Shown piece by piece: positions 30,498-42,800 of a stretch of DNA of 64,000 nucleotides. Location: the NCBI RefSeq assembly GCF_030269925.1, contig NC_085121.1, positions 8,325,501-8,389,500 of the forward strand, written 5' to 3'. The notes below the pieces were generated by a model, which worked only from the letters and a program-made list of their open reading frames with translations, made no database searches and was not told where the DNA came from. Positions within the stretch are counted from its first letter, which is position 1. Each line of letters starts with the position of its first letter. This DNA comes from Bombyx mori. Taxonomy: Eukaryota > Arthropoda > Insecta > Lepidoptera > Bombycidae. Position numbers and translations under genes: made by a program.

Positions 30498-33400
30498 TGG
30501 CGACGTCCGATAGCCAACATGTACCTGGTCGCCTATTTGTTTCTGATCGGAAAACGAAGATGCAGTTTTTAGTTGATACTGGCAGCGATCTCTGCGTCTT
30601 CCCCCGCACCGCTCTACGCGAACGGCGATCACCCACCAGCTACAAACTCTACGCAGCAAACGGAACTGCCATAGCCACCTACGGTTTCGCTCACCTAGAG
30701 TTGAACTTGGGCCTCCGTCGTGCCTACCAATGGCGTTTCATCGTGGCAGACGTCACAAAAGCCATCATTGGAGTCGACTTTCTATCATTCTACGGCCTCA
30801 TCGTCGATTGCCGTAATCATCGCCTAATCGACAGCACTACGACATTGACGACACCAGCAGCTGCAGTTTTATCGTCGAACACTATTTCTTCTGTGAAGAC
30901 ATTGATCGGCGAAACAGCTTACCATCAATTACTGCGTCAATTTCCTGAGATAACGCGCCCTGCTGGGACCGACCGTGTCATCCATCACGGCACAGTCCAC
31001 CATATACGGACTACGCCGGGACCTCCAATTTCATGCGCTCCACGCCGCTTAGCTCCGGATAAACTGCTTATCGCCAAAGAACAATTCGCAGCTATGCTGA
31101 AAAATGGAACTGCTAGACCATCAGAGAGTCCATGGTCATCACCTCTCCACTTAGCACCGAAGAAAAGCAGCGGATGGCGTCCATGCGGTGATTACAGGAT
31201 GTTGAATGCGAGAACGATTCCTGATCGCTACCCCATACGCAACATTCACGATTTCACCCACAATATTTCTGGATGCCAGGTATTCTCTACCATAGACCTG
31301 GTAAAAGCTTACAATCAGATTCCAGTAAACAGCGAGGATATAGCAAAAACCGCAATAACAACCCCGTTTGGTCTATACGAGTTTCCGTATATGACTTTCG
31401 GACTCAGAAACGCAGGCCAAACGTTCCAACGCTTTGTGGACGAGATGACAAGAGGTTTGGACTTCACTTACGCTTTCTTGGACGATTTTTTGATATTTTC
31501 CCGGGATGAATCTTCCCACAGGAATCACCTACGCCAAATATTTGAAAGGCTGAAACAATATGGCATGGTAATAAATACATCGAAATGCGTATTTGGAGCG
31601 TCAGAAGTTACTTTCCTAGGCTACAAGGTTTCATCTGCCGGAATCAAGCCCTTGGAAACAAAAGTAGATGCAATCAGAGCATTCCCAGTACCAAAAACTG
31701 CTAAAGAACTACGCCGCTTTCTGGGAATGCTAAATTTCTACCGGAAGTTCATACCTGACGCAGCTAAAATTCAAGCGCCACTTCACATGTTACTAACCGA
31801 CAAAATAAAAGGTTCTCACCCTGTAAACATCGCTGGTGACGCATTATACGCATTTGAAGAATGTAAAAACAGCCTATGCCGCGCTACACTGCTGGCACAC
31901 CCTGACGCAGATGCGAAAATGGCAATCGTCACAGATGCTTCAGATACCGCAATTGGTGCTGCTCTTCAGCAATGTAAGAATAATACTTGGGAACCTCTAG
32001 CGTTTTTTTCACGGAAACTCAGTCCATCACAAGTAAAATACTCTCCTTACGACAGGGAGCTACTTGCGATCTATGAGGGAATCCAACATTTCAGACACAT
32101 GCTAGAAGCTCGACATTTTACCGTATACACGGATCACAAGCCCATATGCTACGCATTCGCTACCAGGAAAGATAAGTGCTCACCTCGACAGTTCCGCCAC
32201 CTCGACTATATTTCGCAGTTTACGACGGATATACGTCACATATCTGGGAAAGAAAATGTCGTGGCAGATACTTTATCGAGAATTGAAGAAGTAGCACAAC
32301 CCATCGACCTGATACAGTTAGCGAAATCACAAGATAGCGATCCAGAGCTAAAACGTTTACTAAAAGAGGGATCAATGTCACTGACCTTTCGTAAGCTAAC
32401 TATACCTGGGACAAAAACACAGCTCGTCTGCGATGACAGCCAACAACTTCCACGGCCATTCGTCACAGCACCGTTTCGACGTCAAGTATTCAATAACTTG
32501 CATTCACTGAGCCACCCTGGCGCTGCAGCAACTGCAAAGTTAGTAGCCCAGCGCTACGTATGGCCCAGTATGAGAAAAGATTGCCGTGAATGGACGAGGT
32601 CATGTCATTCCTGTCAACATTCCAAGATTACCCGACATGTAACCGTAACTCCTGGAACATTTCAATTACCACGGGCCAGATTTACCACTATACATATAGA
32701 CCTAATAGGTCCAATGCCAATATCGAACGGCTATAAGTATTGCCTAACCATCGTTGATCGATTTACAAGATGGCCAGAAGCCATACCGATCATGGACATA
32801 ACGGCCGAAACCGTAGCTAAAGCCCTGATATCTGAATGGATAGCACGCTTTGGTTGCCCTACCGCCGTTATCACTGACAGAGGACGGCAATTCGAATCGG
32901 TCCTATTTAACAATTTGGCTAAAATGGTCGGGTTCGAGCACAAACGAACGACGGCTTATCATCCTGCATGCAACGGCATGGTTGAAAGATTTCACAGGCA
33001 GTTGAAGGCTGCTATAGTATGTCACTCAACATTAAATTGGACAGAATCACTACCACTTGTCTTACTCGGAATCCGAAACACCTATAAAGAAGACATTCAA
33101 GCGTGTCCGGCTGAGTTAGTATACGGACAAACGCTTCGATTACCAGGGGAATTGTTTCGTTCATCCAAAAACAAAACGGAAGATCTTACCGATTTTATGA
33201 CTAGACTCCGATCGATAGTAAAGGATATACAACCGCAACCCGCATCTAGGCACTGCAAGAAAACAACATTTGTTTTTAAGGATCTCGCTACAACAACCCA
33301 TGTTTATCTAAGAGAAGACGCCTTGAAGGGGGCCCTCCAACCAGCTTACACCGGACCTCACGAAATACTGGAAAGAAATGATAAGGTATTCAAGCTGTTA

Positions 33401-33640
33401 ATAAAAGAGAAACCAGTTTCCGTAACAATAGAAAGAATAAAACCTGCATATATACTCACAGATAACACAGATCTTGGAAGAAACACGTCATTTCCACCTT
33501 GTTCACGGATGAAAAAGAATCACGACGAAAAGGCTGCTGAAAAGGAGATACCTGAAAAGGAGACACCTGACAATGAAGGACCTGTTAAGAAAACACGTTC
33601 CGGAAGAACAGTACGATTACCCATGTATTATCGCCCGTAG
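30497..33640 (+). CDS. Pol polyprotein (protease, RT, RNase H, integrase) of the Kabuki-like element
   Basis: 1047 codons without a break. Aspartic protease near residues 24-33 (FLVDTGSD). Reverse transcriptase from about 190 to 370 with [10 protein letters not shown] (Asp pair at about 329-330; a Phe-Leu variant of the usual box). RNase H from about 475 ([15 protein letters not shown]). Integrase zinc region from about 668 (the H-H-C-C set, ending CHSCQ), catalytic core with [18 protein letters not shown] and [10 protein letters not shown] (last Asp-Glu spacing 35). The end is Lys/Glu-rich. All catalytic residues look present. This is the standard Ty3/gypsy order PR-RT-RH-IN and needs Gag for activity. 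Confidence 0.88.
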   Translation: MATSDSQHVPGRLFVSDRKTKMQFLVDTGSDLCVFPRTALRERRSPTSYKLYAANGTAIATYGFAHLELNLGLRRAYQWRFIVADVTKAIIGVDFLSFYGLIVDCRNHRLIDSTTTLTTPAAAVLSSNTISSVKTLIGETAYHQLLRQFPEITRPAGTDRVIHHGTVHHIRTTPGPPISCAPRRLAPDKLLIAKEQFAAMLKNGTARPSESPWSSPLHLAPKKSSGWRPCGDYRMLNARTIPDRYPIRNIHDFTHNISGCQVFSTIDLVKAYNQIPVNSEDIAKTAITTPFGLYEFPYMTFGLRNAGQTFQRFVDEMTRGLDFTYAFLDDFLIFSRDESSHRNHLRQIFERLKQYGMVINTSKCVFGASEVTFLGYKVSSAGIKPLETKVDAIRAFPVPKTAKELRRFLGMLNFYRKFIPDAAKIQAPLHMLLTDKIKGSHPVNIAGDALYAFEECKNSLCRATLLAHPDADAKMAIVTDASDTAIGAALQQCKNNTWEPLAFFSRKLSPSQVKYSPYDRELLAIYEGIQHFRHMLEARHFTVYTDHKPICYAFATRKDKCSPRQFRHLDYISQFTTDIRHISGKENVVADTLSRIEEVAQPIDLIQLAKSQDSDPELKRLLKEGSMSLTFRKLTIPGTKTQLVCDDSQQLPRPFVTAPFRRQVFNNLHSLSHPGAAATAKLVAQRYVWPSMRKDCREWTRSCHSCQHSKITRHVTVTPGTFQLPRARFTTIHIDLIGPMPISNGYKYCLTIVDRFTRWPEAIPIMDITAETVAKALISEWIARFGCPTAVITDRGRQFESVLFNNLAKMVGFEHKRTTAYHPACNGMVERFHRQLKAAIVCHSTLNWTESLPLVLLGIRNTYKEDIQACPAELVYGQTLRLPGELFRSSKNKTEDLTDFMTRLRSIVKDIQPQPASRHCKKTTFVFKDLATTTHVYLREDALKGALQPAYTGPHEILERNDKVFKLLIKEKPVSVTIERIKPAYILTDNTDLGRNTSFPPCSRMKKNHDEKAAEKEIPEKETPDNEGPVKKTRSGRTVRLPMYYRP

Positions 33641-33650
33641 GACGGTCTCT

Positions 33651-33662
33651 GGAGGGGAGTGG
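33651..33662 (+). other. Polypurine tract before the 3' LTR
   Basis: GGAGGGGAGTGG immediately precedes the 3' LTR, the expected plus-strand primer site. Confidence 0.65.
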
Positions 33663-34030
33663 TGTGGCGTCCTCCACACAGTGGCAGACATGCAAAAAAA
33701 TCGTACGGTGTAATGTGCATAAACAAAACGTAAAAAGCTCGACTCGTACGACGGCCGGTCACGTCACCTCCCGCCCGCCAGTCCGCACCACGCTTTCGCT
33801 TGCGACGCATGTGACACTGCTATAATATTATAAACAATCGTTCTACCGCCAGAAAATATATTTTATCATTTTGAACTTATAATTAATTATCCACATCTTC
33901 TTTCTGCTTTCCTGTGCTTGTGCTTCTTACCAAAATACAAACTATTAACTGTTGGTGGAGTGTTTAATTTGGGATATATTCTGGAACACGCCGGGACAAC
34001 CCCGTATCTCCCGCTACACGGACCACCACA
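33663..34030 (+). repeat. 3' LTR of the Kabuki-like element
   Basis: Same 368 bases as 29223-29590 with one visible difference. Instead of joining host DNA it continues into a second PBS. Confidence 0.85.
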
Positions 34031-34240
34031 CTGGTGACCCCGACAACAAGAAGATAAGTAGCATAAAACAGTAAGAAGACGATTTACATTAGTCATGGCC
34101 AATCAAGATGGCGGATCGAAGTCAAACAATGGATCATCGAAGACTTTTACACCATCCGACACGACCGACATTTATCGTATCGGAGTGCGACCACCACCAT
34201 TTTGGGCCGAAGAACCAGCCGTTTGGTTCTCACAGCTAGA
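34031..34240 (+). pseudogene. Extra leader and 5' gag after the 3' LTR
   Basis: Repeats 29591-29800 (PBS, leader, ATG and about 48 gag codons to FSQLE), then breaks directly into LINE 3' UTR (TGATGAGCATGAG). It shows that a second, tandem element once followed and was deleted. Confidence 0.8.
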
Positions 34241-34410
34241 ATGATGAGCATGAGTTTTGTCTCATGCGAGGTTTGGACGTTGGTTGTTGAGAGACAGGAG
34301 GTTTTAGTCGGTTCGACTCCGACATGCCCCGCCCTCCATCCCCAGTGAAGGGCGGAAGTCCGGCGATTTCCTTCTGACAAAAAAAAAAAAAAAAAAAACC
34401 TATAGGTGAA

Positions 34411-34857
34411 AAGAAAGCCCTCTTTTAAAATTAAAATTCACAAACGGATTTTTCAAACACCAAAATGATTGTAAATTATAATAGTATTTAATATATTTTG
34501 TCTGGAACGAAACTTTCGGAATTTCATTTTATTTTTGGATTTGATGGATATAAAAACGTATCATAATATAAGAAGTATTATCGCAGAATTGGGCTTTGTG
34601 GAGATAACGACGAAGGGAAGATCTTCCATCGAGCGGGTGATATTGCTCGGTAGACCGACAGTTCGAATGTTGTTGTTCGGAACTTGTAATATGTGCAAGC
34701 TTATCTTGAAAATATCGTAAGCCAGATTCAGGCATCTGTCAAATATCTTGTGTTCAGTGATAGCTAGCGCCACAGACTTAGGTAGTTACGAAAACTGTTA
34801 GTTAGGCTGTGGCCGTTTGGTTTACACAATTTGCAATTACATATTATTATCCTACTA
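34411..34857. other. Unassigned spacer
   Basis: Unique sequence between the LINE target site and a truncated mariner. Short open frames near 34535-34735 on both strands show no family signal. Confidence 0.35.
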
Positions 34858-35562
34858 TACTTAGTCTGGCCATAAATACTGTTACAATTAAAAATAAAAA
34901 AAAATCTATTGCAAATAACATTTATTACTTTTACAGTGTGTTAGTTTAATACATAAATATAAAACAATTTAAAGTATAAAACGCTTATTCGAAGTGGTCT
35001 CCATTGGCTGCAATAAAGTCCTTTAAACGTTGAGGCCAGTTATCAATAGAAGCACGCACTCTTTCCATGGGAAAATTTTTCACTGCCAATCGTACGGATT
35101 GTTTTAGGGACTCCTAATTATCATGGCGTTTAGAGCAAGCCGTACTCTCTAAAACTGACCATAAACCATAATCCAGCGGATTAAGATCGGGACTAGACGA
35201 CGGCCAGTCTTCAGCTCTGATGAAGTCCGAAACGTTCGTTTCCAACCAAGAATGCGTAGACCGAGCTTTATGACCTGGCGCCGAGTCTTGCTGGAAGGAC
35301 CATTCTTGATTATTGAACATGGTGTTGTTAAGGGGTTTCACTACCTTCTCAAGAATGGTATCTTGATACACTTGTGCCGATGTTTTGATACCTTTTTCAC
35401 AAAAGTATGGCTCAGTCACTCCTTCATAGCTAATACCCCACCAAACCATCACTGAAGTCGGATAGTGCCCACGTTGCACTCTGTCGACTAATTGGGAAGC
35501 TTCCTTAGAGCTTTGAGCATAAATACGGTCATTTTGTTTGTTAAAATGTTGCTCGTAAAAAT
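34858..35562 (-). mobile_element. Truncated maT (DD37D) mariner
   Basis: The end TACTTAGTCTGGCCATAAAT matches the copy at 43521-44983. Minus-strand coding pieces: MQRGHYPTSVMVWWGISYEG, WSFQQDSAPGHKARS (second Asp), SSPDLNPLDYGLW (third Asp), and a stop replacing the following codon region (TAATTATCATGG). The 5' half is missing, cut by Bm1. Confidence 0.8.
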
Positions 35563-35597
35563 AGATTGCCGCTGATGGCGGTGTCTAAGACACAAGC

Positions 35598-35991
35598 CAC
35601 CAGTGGTTAGGAGCCCATAGACATCCACAACGTAAATGCGCCACCCACCTTGAGATACAAGTTCTAAGGTCTCAAGTATAGTTACAACGGCTGCCCCACC
35701 CTTCAAACCGAAACGCATTACTGCTTCACGGCAGAAATAGGCAGGGTGGTGGTACCCACCCGCGCGGACTCACAAGAGGTCCTACCACCAGTAATTACGC
35801 AAATTATAATTTTGCGGATTTTATTTTTATTACACGATGTTATTCCTTCACCGTGGAAGTCAATCGTGAACATTTGTTGAGTACGTATTTCATTAGAAAA
35901 ATTGGTACCCGCCTGCGGGATTCGAACACCGGTGCATCGCTTCAACACGAATTATCTTATACGACGTCTTATCCGTTAGGCCACGACGACT
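35598..35991 (-). mobile_element. Bm1 SINE with tRNA-like head
   Basis: Minus-strand Bm1, ending at the head (AGTCGTCGTGGCCTAACGG). A short extra segment (TTATCTTATACG) lies in the head. Confidence 0.85.
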
Positions 35992-36248
35992 ACAAACTAT
36001 ATTATGTACCAAAATAATAATTCATTTCGGAAACATCAGAGGTTGCATTTTTTTAAAAGTCATAAGTTCAAATTAAGTATGTGATAAAGATAATTTTCAC
36101 TGCAGGAAACTAAATAAGTAATTTAAATGTAATAATACCTACATTCGGTATGGCTGATTATCAAATCGCTTTTATTTGTTTTTAAATAGGTCTCAACTGT
36201 TATAGCAAGCATGACGGATCGAAGAGTATTAATTATTACACACTACGA

Positions 36249-36812
36249 ATGCACGCATGCAGTTTGAATGTTAAAATATATCAAAGCGTTGTGATGTGCA
36301 GTATTATTTTTATTGTGCTAATCATGTTTCTTATCACACTTATAATTAGTGTCACATTCGTCTACGTTGCCGAAATTAAAGGTTTGAGTAATGATTGGCC
36401 CTATTCTCGCGCAAAAGGAACTGCAATTTATTATGTGCCAATAATGCTACCAAAGACCAAGGGGCATACCCCTTGCTATATGTGTAATAAAAGTCCATTT
36501 ATATACGACAATTACATTTCGCCTCGAATCAATAACAAAATTGGAACCGGAGTGATTTTTCGTTCAAACATTGAAGATGCCCGAATAAAAAATACGGACG
36601 AACGTCGACCGTTGTTCGATTTGTTAAATTTCAATCCACAAATTGATATTGTAGTTCAAAATAATTCATATTCGCCATTAGTTACACATAAAAACACAAA
36701 TACAGTTTCCCCAATAGCGAAGGCAACGATTGCAGTATCCAAAATGTCATCCAATTTAATTCCAGTCGATTTTTGGAGGTCTCTTGACTTATTCGAACGA
36801 AAATTCTATGCG
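36249..36812 (+). CDS. Exon 1 of the anchored serpin: membrane segment and linker
   Basis: 188 codons, ending at GCG|GTTAGT. After a short N-terminus (MHACSLNVKIYQ) comes a 26-residue hydrophobic stretch rich in Ile, Val and Leu with no clear signal-peptidase site (IIFIVLIMFLITLIISVTFV), which favours a signal anchor. The remaining part (GLSNDWPYSRAKG ... SSNLIPVDFWRS) is polar and matches no domain I know. It contains two Cys as CYMC. It would display the serpin domain outside the cell (inference). Confidence 0.7.
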
Positions 36813-39800
36813 GTTAGTATTTACTGATCAGTTAGTATCTACTGTCATATTCATTACGTTCGATTTATACTATTATAAGGATATTTAAAGATAATCGCAT
36901 TAATTTTAGTCAACTTAAATGCAACGTAGTGTTGATATCCACTCTCTTACTAATCACAAAATACATTACACATGAACACAGCATCTAATAGGTAATCATT
37001 TCTAATATTTTTTTAGATTAGCTTACCTTGTACTTACTAAATTGGTTCCTTAACTTTATTTCTATTCTTTATCGTAATTCATAATTTTTTTAAAATACTC
37101 AATATAAATAATAAAATCCTTAGGTATTGAATCCAAGTCTATATCACAGATTAATAAATAGTTATGTCTATATGTAAATAGATAATATTTAATCGAATGA
37201 TGTCTAACCAATTTTTAAATAATAAATTAATCAGACTACTATTAGTGAGGTAACGCTGATATAGGCTCTCCAGGCTATGAGCATAGGTAAGAAAAAAGGT
37301 ACCGGCAATATAGAAAGCCTAGAGGCAGCGGAGAGAAGCTCAAAGCGGTGGTCTGACCAGGTTACTCAGCAGCTAGAAACGCCGGTCAACGAAGTCCACC
37401 AGGCACAATATAGGCATAGGTGAAGAGAAATAGTGAACAGATTACAGAAGAGTCACGATTCTCAACTATGGACGACTGAGCAGAAGACTATTGTTAATGG
37501 ATTGAAATAAATATGTTTACGATATCTGATAAAAGACTAGCTTCAAGTTGAAATATCATGTTATGTTAAACGAAATAGGGAAATGTGATTTTATTATTAA
37601 TACGCAGGTAAAGAAGGGAAGACAAGGACACAGCCATTCCCATACCTATTGCAAAATACTTTTTTCAAACCACGTCCCAATAAAACTTTTTATCACAAGG
37701 AATTTATGCACTCAACTTTAACTTTTTGCACTTGCATCTCTGGAAAACAACAGAGATGAAATAAATTATCTTTGTCTTAAAAAAACCGTGACATTATTTT
37801 ATCATTAACTCACTTTACAGGCGACGTTCGCTAAAATGAAGACTGCGGAAAACCGGAAAGAGAATGGAATAAGTTTCGTTCAATCTGCATTATTTCTACA
37901 AATTCTTTTAGTAGCTCTCTCCACAGATTCGAAAAATCGAAAAGAAATTGAAGACTGTTTAAAACTCAAAATACCTGAAGAGGTAAGTAAGAAGTTTAGG
38001 ATTGTTTTGTTAACTTTTCATTGTGAAAGGTGTTGTCTGTGTATTTTTTGTTTCGTAATTTATGTTTTCGCATGTAGCCGATGACTTTATCTTATTAATT
38101 TGAATTTAAACAGGCTGAGAAAATGATATGGCCGATGATGCGCGAATAGTTCTTCATAAACTGGTGTTAGCGATAGTCATAAAGGAACGTGGTTAGATAT
38201 CAGTAGTATAATAATAATAAATACTAAATAATAATAAATACCAAAACTAGAAATACCGTGCGCGTTACGATAAACGCATCAGTATTTCATACTGAATGAA
38301 TGTACCTACGTCTCAAGAATAATGTGGTCCGAACACTATGATTATTTTTTATCATTTTCTAAGTTAAAATTTTATTTTATTTAAATTATACCTTGCTTAT
38401 TGGTTGCTGGCTCATTGTATATGCACAATTATATTCTCTATCTCTTCTATTACCAGAAATTATCAATTTAAAAATGAACTACCGAAAAGTAAGATTACAT
38501 ACATAAGGTAATCAGATAATACTCATCATCATCATCATCATTATCCTGCCCTTCTCCCAGTCACCTGGGGTGGGCGCAACATGTAATCAGATAATACTAA
38601 CACAAAATAAAATTATTTTTCATAGGAAAAAAATGATATAATCAAACGCACATTATCATTATTCCCACGTTCTGATAATGCTTTAAAGTTTCACTGGTCT
38701 TATCGTCTGGCTCTCCGTCCTGGATTCGTGCTCAATGATGAATTTCGTACTGGTGCAGCAGCAGCACTGCATTTACATGAGCATAGATTTAATGGCACAG
38801 AAACACCAGAGGATATTGCAAATATCCTAAATAATATGGTAAGCCAAATACGAATAATCTGTGTTGACTCAATTATCTGTCATCTTAGTGTCTGGCTGTC
38901 TGGCCACAATTTGGGAAAATACGTTTGATGGCTATTTATAGCAAACGTGCTATGGCCTGATCATAAGTAGTTAATATCCATGCCTAACTCTAGGATCTCA
39001 TAAACATCATAATGCAAATGTAATCAATCACATTGAATGGAGATCTCAATTGTACTGCATAATAGCTGCTCCCTTCACCCGTGGAATCAGCTTTGCGGCC
39101 GAAATAGACAACCCAAGTGTTCTCAGTACAACTCATCCGTACCCATCCGTACTCAAAGAACGCTGCAGTCCATCCCCCGGTGAAACTATTAGTCTCTTCT
39201 CGAGGATACCCACGGGAAGAGATGGAGACAACGTAGGCTAACATTGCATATTGAAATATTATCTTTAATCAACAGGTGGAAATTGACTCGGGAGGGGCCA
39301 TACACAACACATTTACTAAAGACGATATCACAGAAGAAAGTAATGCGATATTTTTAACAACTGTTTACATTCGCGGTCGATGGCGTTCCGCCCCTACCGT
39401 TCTTAACGGTACTTTGCCGTTTATGGATGTTGAAAACACCCCCCAACGAAACGTTCGGTGCATCAGGATAAATGATAATATGCGTTATGCTGATCTAAGC
39501 GAATGGGACGCAGAGGTTGGTTCACCGGCTTTATTAGTCACAGCTAAAATCAAACAAACAAATATGTTTATGATAAGATATATAATTATGATGTATAAAG
39601 ATGATTTAAGATACTTTTTTTATGAAGCTTAATAACGATGTAATGTTAAATGAAGATAATACAATTAAAAAAAAATACCTCGTAACATAATTAATCATAG
39701 GGGATATATACACAAATCAATATAAAATAAATTAGAAAAGCAATACAAAATAGAACGCTATTTAAAATGTTAGCAAACTGGATCCAATCGGAGCCAGAGG

Positions 39801-42800
39801 ATCTCGAACGTTCTTCAGTAACATCTTCAGTGAGCACTTTTTCTTCGGCGCTGTTGCTTGGATCAAATTCCGTAAAAACAACATATTTTCCGGGACTATT
39901 CGACACTAAACGGTTCATCGAAATTATCCAAGTAGGTGGAGGCAATTTCCTTTCTCTTAAATACATAAGCACCAATGTCTCTATAATTCCAACAAGCGTT
40001 ACGATCATTGAGTCACGAAGGAATAACAATATTATCGGGGTATCTGAACTGTGCTTTGGAATATCATAGCCTATTTCGGTTAAAAATATGAAATGTCCAA
40101 AAAGACTAAAACATACCAGAAAGAGCCTCGTTGAGTCTTTAACATCAAGTAAGAATGAAGTTAAGGTGAGTATGACTATGACTATGGAGGGAACAACGAC
40201 GATCGCAGCCGGTCCTGCGGCAGCTCTCTTCAACACAAATCTGTACTTTAACATTGGATACGTACTATTAGGACAACAGGTGTAAGTTTCAGACAAACGC
40301 TCGTTAACCACCTTCAGAAGCTTCCAGCCTGGGCCGTCGTGAAAATCAGTCAGCACCACCGGGTCATTTTTGTAGAATGTGAAGTTCACTTGCTCTCCTG
40401 TGTGCATCCAAGATCCAAAATAAAGAGTACAGTTCTGGGTGTCGTAAGGCCAGCGACGCAGCGACGTACTACAAATTCCTGTATGTCCCAAATGAGGGAC
40501 GCATGTCACTGTACCATCACTGGATAGTAGACAAGTGGTATAAAATTGGTCTGATTGAAACATAGCTGTATTAGCATCGGCGTTAAACAATGACATGCTC
40601 GGAGTCCAAATAAGATGACTTTCAATTTGGATCTCTTTTATGTTACCGTAATCTGACGGAGTCCACGTAAGGAATTCATCTTTCCATCTCAAAGCCACCC
40701 AGCTGTGAAGAGTGAACGTTTCTTCTAACGAATCAAAGCTAAGGTATTTCATAGCAAACCTAACTTTTACGGTTACACTAGTTTTGTGATCTTTCACTGG
40801 TCGAAAATCTACATTGTAAGCACATAATAAATCCTGGTGCAATCTTGCTTCATCGTGGAATGGTTGTTCACGTTCAGTCGGACACTCGTTGCAATTTACA
40901 TTAAATATTATTGTCAAAATTATCAAAAACCCTACGTACAGTTTCATGTTTGCGACCACAATAATGTCGGCTCTTAACCAGATTTAACTCCAAACAATAG
41001 AAATCGGATATGCACAGCCGCCCCCCAACGATAATAGGTTCATGTTGATATTTTATGAACGTATTGTGTAATAACAGAAATCTGTATAATTCATATAATT
41101 AAAAAATCCATGTTGTGCAAGTAGGCTCCAGTATAAAGTTTCCCCTTTATCTTCTAATGACATCAAATTGAATATTTGTGGCATCATTTGTTTGGTTTCT
41201 GTGCGTTTGTATTTCGTGCAGTATTGAATTGAGAGGAAGATTTTGTACAGTTGTTTTTGGCACTATTCCAAAAATAGTTTTTATCGTGGTATATCATTAA
41301 CATTTCAAAATTACGGGTGCAATACAGTTTTTAATGCTAAATTGTAATAATCCTATCATCTAAATAACCAGTTAGCGAGACAACATCGAACACAATATGC
41401 CGCGCAGTAAACAAAAACAAATGTTTTTAACGCAATAAATGTTACAACCATGGAAAAACTGTGCAAAATAAATAATTCGCAAATGGTAAATAAAAGTAAC
41501 AAGTAGATTGATAGATTACTTGGTCAACAGTGTAAACTTTTCTTATTAAGTGCGAATTACGTTTGCCCGAAATGTAGCTACATCGAGAAGTGTAGCTACA
41601 TACATATGTACACATAACAGTCATTTTTTATCATAGGCTTACACCAGGGATCTAAATTACATTCCCATGTAAGATATTATTCATTTTCTTGGGAGCTAAT
41701 GAACTACAGGTCTGTCAGTCGTATCTATTTCGGGCTAGAGGGCTTTATAGGCTCTAAATTTCGACTCGGGGGATCGATTGGCTTGCTTAAGAATAATGAG
41801 TGAAATAAATTAAACGATAATATCCTAATTGTGAATATTCATAAATTTTCACACACATGTATGTATTGATTAACTCTTCGAAATTTCATGATGATGTAAA
41901 GTATTCTTTATTGTAAATCAACATAGGTACTACTAAGTTTCAAAACCTCTCCCACAAAAGTCCTAGTGCTGAAATAATGTATTTCACCGTCATCAGTTTA
42001 GTTATTGTTATGAATTGTTTTGTTCTATGAACTTGTTATTATTTTTATGAATTTAATTTTATTGATTTTTCAACTCGATTTGTGGCTCAAGATAAGCTCT
42101 GTCTGCCTGGTAGAATTTTCTGGTTACTTATATTATCATTTCGTGTTGCGCTTAAAACACGATTTAATTGCGCTTAAAACACCTTATTGTTTCAGGCTAT
42201 TGAAATATTCTATGCTACTCAAGGTCTCAGTTTATTTATTATCGTACCACGAGGAAGGTCCCTGCGCCTTCTTGCCGATCGTGTAGCAATGACCAGCATT
42301 CATTTGATTTCGGAACGGATGCAAACAATGCGTATTGCAGCAACATTACCTTTGTACACGCTTCGCATGACTTTACTCTTACCAGACAAGTTGCGGGCGG
42401 TAAGTTCTTTATTTTTATATTAATTAGTATAGTTGAAAATATTAATACAGTATAGAACTCACCTTACGATTTGAGGTGTATGTCACAAACTTATATTGTA
42501 TAGTACCTAATTATGAAAATTATCATTGTCGCCAGTTTGCTTTTAATTATACGATGTTTATATTTCATTGTAAAAGTAATTCGTAAACATGAATCAGATA
42601 CGTATTTTATTAGAAATTTTCGAAACCTGCGTGTAGGGTTCGAACGCCGGAATAATAAAAGCAATTAGGTAAACCATTTACTGGTGGTAGGACCTCTTGT
42701 GAGTCCGCACGGGTAGGTACCACCGCCCCGTCTCTTTCTGCCGTGAAGCAGTAATGCGTTTTGGTTTGAAGGGTGAGGCAGCCGTTGTAACTATACTGAG

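Larger units (their letters stand above)
29223..34240 (+). mobile_element. Kabuki-like Ty3/gypsy retrotransposon (CsRn1 clade)
   Basis: 5' LTR 29223-29590, PBS, gag, pol, purine tract, 3' LTR 33663-34030, then an extra copy of leader plus the first part of gag (34031-34240). The primer site TGGTGACCCCGAC fits the 3' end of tRNA-Trp, and the Gag zinc motif has the CsRn1-clade CHCC form; both occur in the silkworm element Kabuki. The LTRs differ at one base in 368 as far as I can see, so it is young. Confidence 0.85.
28420..34398 (+). mobile_element. R1-type LINE, 5'-truncated, split by a Kabuki-like element
   Basis: Direct repeats CCTATAGGTGAA at 28408-28419 and 34399-34410 frame the insertion, and an A-run (34380-34398) marks its 3' end. 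The LINE consists of 28420-29222 and 34241-34398. The gypsy element at 29223-34240 landed in the 3' UTR. The same 3' UTR is seen at 53330-53695. Confidence 0.85.

Noticed and set aside
36249..36827. Reading 36249-36827 as a separate 192-codon single-exon gene
   Set aside because: The donor GCG|GTTAGT joins in frame to the next exon and completes the start of the serpin fold (LDLFERKFYA then ATFAK), which explains it better.
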